From: CAINDZ01 sp041908585
Lineage (GTDB): Bacteria; Krumholzibacteriota; Krumholzibacteriia; LZORAL124-64-63
Direction of reading: 5' to 3'
DNA: 6,995 nucleotides
NCBI GenBank assembly: GCA_041908585.1
Contig: JAYRFB010000136.1
Span: forward strand, 1 to 6,995
Below, in pieces: positions 1 through 6,995 of the stretch. The translations under genes and the position numbers were made by a program. Numbering within the stretch: the stretch's first letter is position 1; every line of letters begins with the position of its first letter. The notes below the pieces were generated by a model. The model had not been told where the DNA came from. It was given only the letters and a program-made list of their open reading frames with translations, and ran no database searches.

Positions 1-378
1 CGTGAGCGTCGTGACGCGCACAACCGGCTGTTTCCGATCAATCTGGCGGACCTGCTGCTTCGGCACAGCAGCGCGAACCACAAGCGGGAGACGATCGCTT
101 GGTCGAAGCGCCGGCAGTCGAGCGCCGAACGGCTGGCGGTGTTCGTGGTGTGGCGGAACTACCTGAAGGGTCGGCGTGAGAAGGCTCGGGGTAGCCCGAC
201 GCCGGCTCAGGCACGGGGGATGCTGGATCGGAGGCTTGAGGTCAGTGACGTACTGGAGCGGCGGATGTTCGTGACTCGTACGGCGTTGCCGGCGCGGTGG
301 CAGGAGTACTACTGGGGGCGGGTGCGGACTCGGGCGCTGGCTCGGCAGCGGGCGCATGAGCTGAAGTACGCGGTGTAG
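1..378 (+). CDS. C-terminal part of a probable IS1-like DDE transposase (5' end outside window)
   Basis: The reading frame is open from base 1 to the TAG at 376-378 (125 residues), so this is the end of a longer gene. The GTG at 139 is internal, not the start. The protein is basic, with 25 arginines in 125 residues. Its early segment, NHKRETIAWSKRRQ at about residues 26-39, resembles the conserved (R)KT..(F/Y)SKS region near the C-terminus of IS1-type transposases, where the last catalytic acidic residue lies just upstream. The later segment, with TPAQARGML followed by an aromatic and arginine-rich end, fits the tails of IS1-like transposases I recall from environmental high-GC genomes. Codon use is unlike the fad genes: 18 of 25 arginines are CGG and only one is CGC. 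No terminal inverted repeat could be defined because the other end of the element is absent. The family call is from memory and moderate. It could be an unrelated basic protein. Confidence 0.55.
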   Translation, partial: RERRDAHNRLFPINLADLLLRHSSANHKRETIAWSKRRQSSAERLAVFVVWRNYLKGRREKARGSPTPAQARGMLDRRLEVSDVLERRMFVTRTALPARWQEYYWGRVRTRALARQRAHELKYAV

Positions 379-444
379 AAGGTCGGGTGGTGCCGCCTGC
401 GCGGGCACCTATCGCGGGCGGACACAATTTCGACGGCACAACAG

Positions 445-1038
445 TCAGGCTCCCGGGCGCAGCGAGGCGGCGACGAAAGCGAACACCGACTCTGCCCGGG
501 CCTGAAGCCGCGTGTTCCGACGCGAGAGGACCCAGTCGGTGGCCATCTCGTCCAGCACCCCGAAGACGGCCTTGGCCAGGAAGACGGCGTCGAGATCCCG
601 GCGCCAGAGCCCGGCCTGCTGGCCCTCGACGATCACCGCGGCGATCGCCTGCAGGTATCCCCCCACGCGGTCGCGGGAGAGCTGGTCGAGGAAGTGCAGG
701 CTGTGGCGCAGCTCGACCTGCGTGATGATCGCCAGGTCGCGATCGGCGCCGACCAACTCGAGGTGCAGTTCGACGATGCGCGCCAGTCGCTCGCGCGGCC
801 CGGGCAGCCCCGAGAGCTCGCGCGCGCCCTGCGCCGTGAAGCGGTCCATCGCCCGCTCGAAGAGCGAGACGAGGATCTGCTCCTTGTTCTCGAAGTAGAG
901 GTAGATCGTGCCGTCCGCGACGCCGGCGCGGCGCGCGATCATCGCCACGGTCGTGCCGTGGTAGCCGTGCGCGGCGATCTCGACGGTGGCGGCATCGAGG
1001 ATGGCTTCCTTCTTGCGACCGGTGGCAGGGCGGGGCAT
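445..1038 (-). CDS. fadR: TetR-family fatty-acid degradation repressor, Bacillus FadR (YsiA)-like
   Basis: This is a 197-residue protein of normal TetR length. The N-terminal DNA-binding domain covers about residues 10-56, with the helix-turn-helix in TTVAMIARRAGVADGTIYLYF (about 29-49) followed by ENKEQIL. The ligand-binding half contains LAIITQVELRHS, very close to the matching stretch of Bacillus subtilis FadR, an acyl-CoA-responsive repressor of beta-oxidation genes. It lies divergently to fadN, with a FadR-like palindrome in front of each gene, so control of the fad operon and of itself is the likely role (inference). The start at 1038 was chosen because MPRPATGRKKEAILDAA places the domain at the usual distance from the N-terminus. 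It has no good Shine-Dalgarno. The frame stays open upstream, and an ATG at 1110 (221 residues) follows AAGGGA by 11 bases, so a longer form with a charged, low-complexity leader is possible. The stop is TGA at 445-447. Confidence 0.88.
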   Translation of the reverse strand: MPRPATGRKKEAILDAATVEIAAHGYHGTTVAMIARRAGVADGTIYLYFENKEQILVSLFERAMDRFTAQGARELSGLPGPRERLARIVELHLELVGADRDLAIITQVELRHSLHFLDQLSRDRVGGYLQAIAAVIVEGQQAGLWRRDLDAVFLAKAVFGVLDEMATDWVLSRRNTRLQARAESVFAFVAASLRPGA

Positions 1039-1044
1039 GGTGGC

Positions 1045-1058
1045 TGAACGTCCATTCA
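1045..1058. promoter_or_regulatory. Candidate FadR operator in front of fadR (degenerate copy)
   Basis: TGAACGTCCATTCA matches the perfect palindrome at 1203-1216 in 11 of 14 positions and keeps the outer TGAA/TTCA arms, embedded in CTGAA...TTCAG. It ends six bases before the chosen fadR start codon, so a bound repressor would block the leader and hide the translation start region. This suggests negative autoregulation. If translation actually starts further upstream, the site would lie inside the coding region. The site is inferred only from similarity to the other copy. Confidence 0.55.
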
Positions 1059-1111
1059 GTTGCGACGAGGCGGCTTCGGTCGCGCGGGCGCGCCTGGCGC
1101 CCGGCGTCATG

Positions 1112-1140
1112 ATCGTAGCATTCCCTTCGCAACGCGCCAA
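1112..1140 (-). promoter_or_regulatory. Candidate sigma-70 promoter for fadR
   Basis: Read on the minus strand, TTGGCG (1135-1140) is followed after 17 bases by TACGAT (1112-1117). The bases TGC precede the -10 hexamer, an extended -10 arrangement. Each hexamer matches consensus in four of six positions. The predicted start point is near 1105, giving a leader of about 65 bases to the fadR start at 1038, with the degenerate operator inside that leader. The promoter is weaker than the fadN one and unproven. Confidence 0.4.
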
Positions 1141-1163
1141 GCGAAAGCGGCCGCGACCAGCGG

Positions 1164-1192
1164 TTGACAGGCGGGTTCCCGACTGGTACAGT
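1164..1192 (+). promoter_or_regulatory. Sigma-70-type promoter of the fadNAE operon
   Basis: A perfect -35 hexamer TTGACA (1164-1169), a 17-base spacer and a -10 hexamer TACAGT (1187-1192, four of six matches) stand out in very GC-rich sequence. The predicted start point is about 1199-1201, immediately before the palindromic operator at 1203-1216. The leader to the fadN ATG at 1268 would be about 68 bases. The hexamers and spacing are seen directly. Use as a promoter is inferred. Confidence 0.7.
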
Positions 1193-1202
1193 CAGCTTTG
1201 AC

Positions 1203-1216
1203 TGAATGATCATTCA
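1203..1216. promoter_or_regulatory. Palindromic operator at the fadN start point, probable FadR box
   Basis: TGAATGATCATTCA is a perfect 14-base inverted repeat centred between 1209 and 1210. With mismatches it extends to 1199-1220 (9 of 11 pairs). Its TGAATGA and TCATTCA halves are the same half-sites I recall for the Bacillus FadR box, where about four bases separate them; here they abut. The site covers roughly +3 to +17 of the predicted transcript, a position where a bound repressor would block initiation. The neighbouring FadR-like regulator is the obvious ligand (inference). Confidence 0.75.
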
Positions 1217-1252
1217 TTAATGCCCCGTGGCACCCGGCCCCTGGCCGGCGCC

Positions 1253-1259
1253 GGAAAGG
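1253..1259 (+). promoter_or_regulatory. Ribosome binding site that decides the fadN start
   Basis: GGAAAGG ends eight bases before the ATG at 1268, a normal Shine-Dalgarno distance. The in-frame ATG at 1220 has no such sequence; it overlaps the extended operator and lies only about 20 bases from the predicted transcript start. This site therefore supports the start at 1268. Confidence 0.55.
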
Positions 1260-1267
1260 CTTGGACC

Positions 1268-3667
<2,400 letters not shown>

Positions 3668-3733
3668 AGACCGCTGTGCAGCCGGACGCCGCCACACGAC
3701 CGGCGACCGCTGCGGAACCTGGAGGAACACGCG

Positions 3734-4918
<1,185 letters not shown>

Positions 4919-4970
4919 ACCGGGCACGAACGGCGGCCCGCCCGGCGGCGCCGCGCAAGGAGCGCACACG

Positions 4971-6761
4971 ATGGCGACCAGGACCTACCCCACGGGCGGC
5001 GAGTTCCTCCTGCGCGAGACGGCGCCGGCCGAATGCTTCACGCCCGAGGACTTCGACGAGAACCAGCGCATGATCGCCGCCACGGTGGCCGACTTCGTCG
5101 AGCGCCACATCGCGCCCGTGCGCGAGGAGTTCGAGCTGAAGGGCAACACGATGCTCGGCCGCGACCTGCTCAAGGCCGCCGGGCCCATGGGCCTGCTCAT
5201 GGCCGACATCCCCGAGGCGTACGGCGGGCTGGGCGCCGACAAGGCCACGATCATGCTGGTGTCCGAGGGCGTGGCCTGGGGCGGCAGCTTCGCCGTCACG
5301 CACGGCGCGCAGGCGGGCATCGGCACGCTGCCCATCGTCTACTACGGCACGCCGGAGCAGAAGGAGTTCTGGCTGCCGAAACTGGCCACCGGCGAGGTGC
5401 TCAGCTGCTACGCGCTGACCGAGACGGGCAGCGGCTCGGACGCGCTGGCGGCGGCCACCACCGCTGTGCTGACGCCCGACGGGCAGCACTACGTGCTGAA
5501 CGGCGCCAAGCAGTTCATCACCAACGCCGGCTACGCCGACATCTGCATCGTCTTCGCCAAGATCGACGGCGAGAAGTTCACCGCGTTCATCGTCGACCTG
5601 AAGGCGCCCGGGGTGACCATCGGCCCCGAGGAGCACAAGATGGGCATCAAGGGTTCGAGCACCTGCCCCATCATCCTCGAGGATGTCAAGGTGCCGGTTG
5701 GCAACGTGCTCGGACAGGTCGGCAAGGGCCATCACATCGCCTTCAACATCCTGAACGTGGGCCGCTTCAAGCTGGGTGCGAGCACCATGGGCGGCGCCAA
5801 GATGACGCTGAAGCACGCGGTGCCGTACACGAAGCAGCGCCACCAGTTCGGGCAGCCGCTGTGCAGTTTCGGCCTGATCCGCCGCAAGATCGCCGACGTG
5901 ACTGCGCATGTCTTCGTGGCCGAGTCGATGGTCTACCGCACCGCGGGCCTGATGGACGCGGCGCTCTCCAAGCGCGACAAGGCGGCGCCCGACTACGAGC
6001 TGCAGGGCGTCGGCATGGTCGAGGAGTTCTCGATCGAGTGCTCGATGATCAAGGTCTTCGCCTCGGAGGCCCTGGCCCACGCCGCCGAGGAGGGCGTGCA
6101 GATGCTGGGTGGCTACGGCTACTGCAGCGAGTACCCGCTGGAGCGGTTCTACCGCGACGAGCGCATCAACCGCATTTTCGAGGGCACCAACGAGATCAAC
6201 CGCATGCTGGTGCCCGGCATGGTCATGAAGAAGGCGCTCAAGGGCGAGCTTGGCTTCTTCGGGGCGGCCAAGGCCGTGGCCGACGAGCTGACGGGCATGC
6301 CCTCGTTCGTCGACCCGCACGAGCCGGGCTTCCTGGAGCCCGAGGCGCAGCAGGTGGCCGCGATGAAGAAGGTCGTGCTGGCCACCCTGGGCCTGGCGGC
6401 GCAGAAGTTCGGGATGGCGCTGAAGGACCAGCAGGGCGTGCTGGCGGACGTGGCGGACATCATGATCGAGACCTACGCCTGCGAGAGCGGGCTGCTGCGG
6501 GCGCTCAAGAAGGCCGGCCGCGACGGCCAGCCCGCCGCCGAGCCCATGGCCGACATGGTGCGCCTGTACACGCACGACGCGATGGAGCGCGTCTCGACGC
6601 TGGCGCGCAACGTGCTGGGCGCCTGCTGCGAGGGCGACGAGCTGCGCGTGATGCTGGCCGGGCTGCGCCGGCTGGGCAAGCACGACGCGCTGAACCGGGC
6701 GCAACTGCATGACCGGATCGCCGAAAGGGTGATCGCGGCGGAGGGGTATGCCGTGGGATAA
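4971..6761 (+). CDS. fadE: Acyl-CoA dehydrogenase, Bacillus FadE-like, with C-terminal extension
   Basis: This FAD enzyme introduces the trans-2 double bond into acyl-CoA, the first step of beta-oxidation. Family members pass electrons to electron-transfer flavoprotein, which is not encoded here. It has 596 residues, close to Bacillus FadE (about 594) and longer than the roughly 380 of short-chain enzymes. The N-terminal helical domain covers about 25-145. The beta domain begins with YALTETGSGSD (147-157) and includes GIKGSSTCPI. The C-terminal helical domain contains RHQFGQPL and the signature LERFYRDERINRIFEGTNEI. The predicted catalytic base is Glu404 in IFEGT. Residues from about 430 form the C-terminal extension of the very-long-chain/ACAD9-like branch, which suggests long-chain substrates (inference). 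AAGGAG at 4957-4962 lies eight bases before the ATG. It is the last operon gene, 52 bases after fadA, followed by a terminator hairpin. Confidence 0.94.
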   Translation: MATRTYPTGGEFLLRETAPAECFTPEDFDENQRMIAATVADFVERHIAPVREEFELKGNTMLGRDLLKAAGPMGLLMADIPEAYGGLGADKATIMLVSEGVAWGGSFAVTHGAQAGIGTLPIVYYGTPEQKEFWLPKLATGEVLSCYALTETGSGSDALAAATTAVLTPDGQHYVLNGAKQFITNAGYADICIVFAKIDGEKFTAFIVDLKAPGVTIGPEEHKMGIKGSSTCPIILEDVKVPVGNVLGQVGKGHHIAFNILNVGRFKLGASTMGGAKMTLKHAVPYTKQRHQFGQPLCSFGLIRRKIADVTAHVFVAESMVYRTAGLMDAALSKRDKAAPDYELQGVGMVEEFSIECSMIKVFASEALAHAAEEGVQMLGGYGYCSEYPLERFYRDERINRIFEGTNEINRMLVPGMVMKKALKGELGFFGAAKAVADELTGMPSFVDPHEPGFLEPEAQQVAAMKKVVLATLGLAAQKFGMALKDQQGVLADVADIMIETYACESGLLRALKKAGRDGQPAAEPMADMVRLYTHDAMERVSTLARNVLGACCEGDELRVMLAGLRRLGKHDALNRAQLHDRIAERVIAAEGYAVG

Positions 6762-6788
6762 GTTCCGCCGGCGAACCTCTCGACGGAC

Positions 6789-6818
6789 AGGGCCCCGGCC
6801 GTCACCGACCGGGGCCCT
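6789..6818 (+). terminator. Hairpin terminator after fadE
   Basis: AGGGCCCCGG (6789-6798) pairs perfectly over ten bases with CCGGGGCCCT (6809-6818), leaving a ten-base loop. It starts 27 bases after the fadE stop codon. The tail is only CCTTCT, a poor T-run, so termination may rely on the very stable stem or on help from Rho. There is no T-run on the other side, so it serves the fad operon better than the convergent gene. Confidence 0.7.
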
Positions 6819-6854
6819 CCTTCTGCCTGCGGTGCGGCTGCGCGCGCCGCGCGC

Positions 6855-6995
6855 CTACTTCAACAGCAACATCCTCCGCGTCTGCACCTGCAGCCCCGTG
6901 TCCAGCCTGTACAGGTAGGTCCCGCTCGGCAGCTGCCGGCCGTCGTCACCCACCCCGTCCCAGACCACGCGATGCTGCTGTGCCGCCAGCGCCCC
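6855..6995 (-). CDS. C-terminal end of a secreted protein with FlgD-Ig / type IX-like sorting domain (5' end outside window)
   Basis: On the minus strand the frame is open from the window edge to the TAG at 6855-6857, giving the last 46 residues. The pattern HRVVWDGVGDDGRQLPSG, then TYLYRL, then T.RRMLLLK matches the end of the FlgD-Ig-like / type IX secretion C-terminal domain: a WDG turn, GR.LPSG.Y.YRL beta strands, and a basic, hydrophobic end. In FCB-group and related candidate phyla such tails sit on large extracellular or cell-surface proteins (enzymes, repeat proteins), so the passenger domain outside the window decides its function. It runs convergently to fadE and is probably not part of that operon. 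The short match gives good confidence in the domain type, none in the enzyme function. Confidence 0.75.
   Translation of the reverse strand, partial: GALAAQQHRVVWDGVGDDGRQLPSGTYLYRLDTGLQVQTRRMLLLK

Noticed and set aside
389..409. A small hairpin, GGTGCC pairing with GGCACC around a nine-base loop, between the transposase fragment and fadR
   Set aside because: Only six pairs and no T-run on either strand. A stem like this is expected by chance in GC-rich DNA, so I do not call it a terminator.
242..1213. A 323-residue minus-strand frame covering fadR in another phase, and plus-strand frames at 387-725, 512-898 and 694-1047
   Set aside because: The 445-1038 minus frame is a clear TetR protein with an intact helix-turn-helix. 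The others are low-complexity shadows.
1220..1267. The ATG at 1220 as the fadN start, adding 16 residues
   Set aside because: It overlaps the extended operator, has no ribosome site, lies about 20 bases from the predicted transcript start, and the extra residues have no counterpart in FadN proteins, which begin close to the GSGVMG motif.
6839..6854. GC-alternating self-complementary stretch just downstream of the minus-strand stop at 6855
   Set aside because: It is simple GC repetition that can pair in many registers and has no T-run, so there is not enough to call a terminator for the convergent gene.

Overview
The window is a short, ordinary stretch of a very G+C-rich bacterial chromosome. 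Its core is a fatty-acid beta-oxidation operon, fadN-fadA-fadE, read rightward from about base 1268 to 6761. A divergently transcribed TetR-type regulator resembling Bacillus FadR lies at 445-1038. The flanks are two partial genes: the C-terminal end of a probable IS1-like transposase (1-378, +) and the last 46 residues of a secreted protein with a FlgD-Ig/type IX-like sorting tail (6855-6995, -). That tail is common in FCB-group and related candidate phyla such as Eisenbacteria and Krumholzibacteria, so I suspect that kind of organism. No rRNA or other phylogenetic marker is present to prove it.

Layout: 1-378 is the transposase fragment, in which arginine is almost always CGG, unlike the mostly CGC operon. 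379-444 is a short convergent gap with no clear terminator. 445-1038 (-) is fadR. 1039-1267 is the divergent control region. It holds a consensus-like sigma-70 promoter for fadN (TTGACA, 17 bp, TACAGT), a perfect 14-bp palindrome TGAATGATCATTCA just after the predicted start point, a weaker candidate promoter for fadR, and a degenerate copy of the palindrome directly in front of fadR. 1268-3667, 3734-4918 and 4971-6761 are fadN, fadA and fadE, with gaps of only 66 and 52 bases. A strong GC hairpin at 6789-6818 closes the operon. The convergent secreted-protein gene follows.

How it works together: FadE (acyl-CoA dehydrogenase) makes the trans-2-enoyl-CoA. FadN hydrates it and oxidises the 3-hydroxy product, and FadA thiolytically releases acetyl-CoA. 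The three genes therefore cover all four steps of one beta-oxidation turn. The regulator most resembles the acyl-CoA-responsive TetR repressor of Bacillus, and the palindrome at the fadN start point closely matches the half-sites that repressor recognises. The natural model is acyl-CoA-relieved repression of fadNAE plus autoregulation of fadR. No acyl-CoA synthetase or electron-transfer flavoprotein gene is in the window. I found no sign of a previously undescribed system. The most informative part is the control region.
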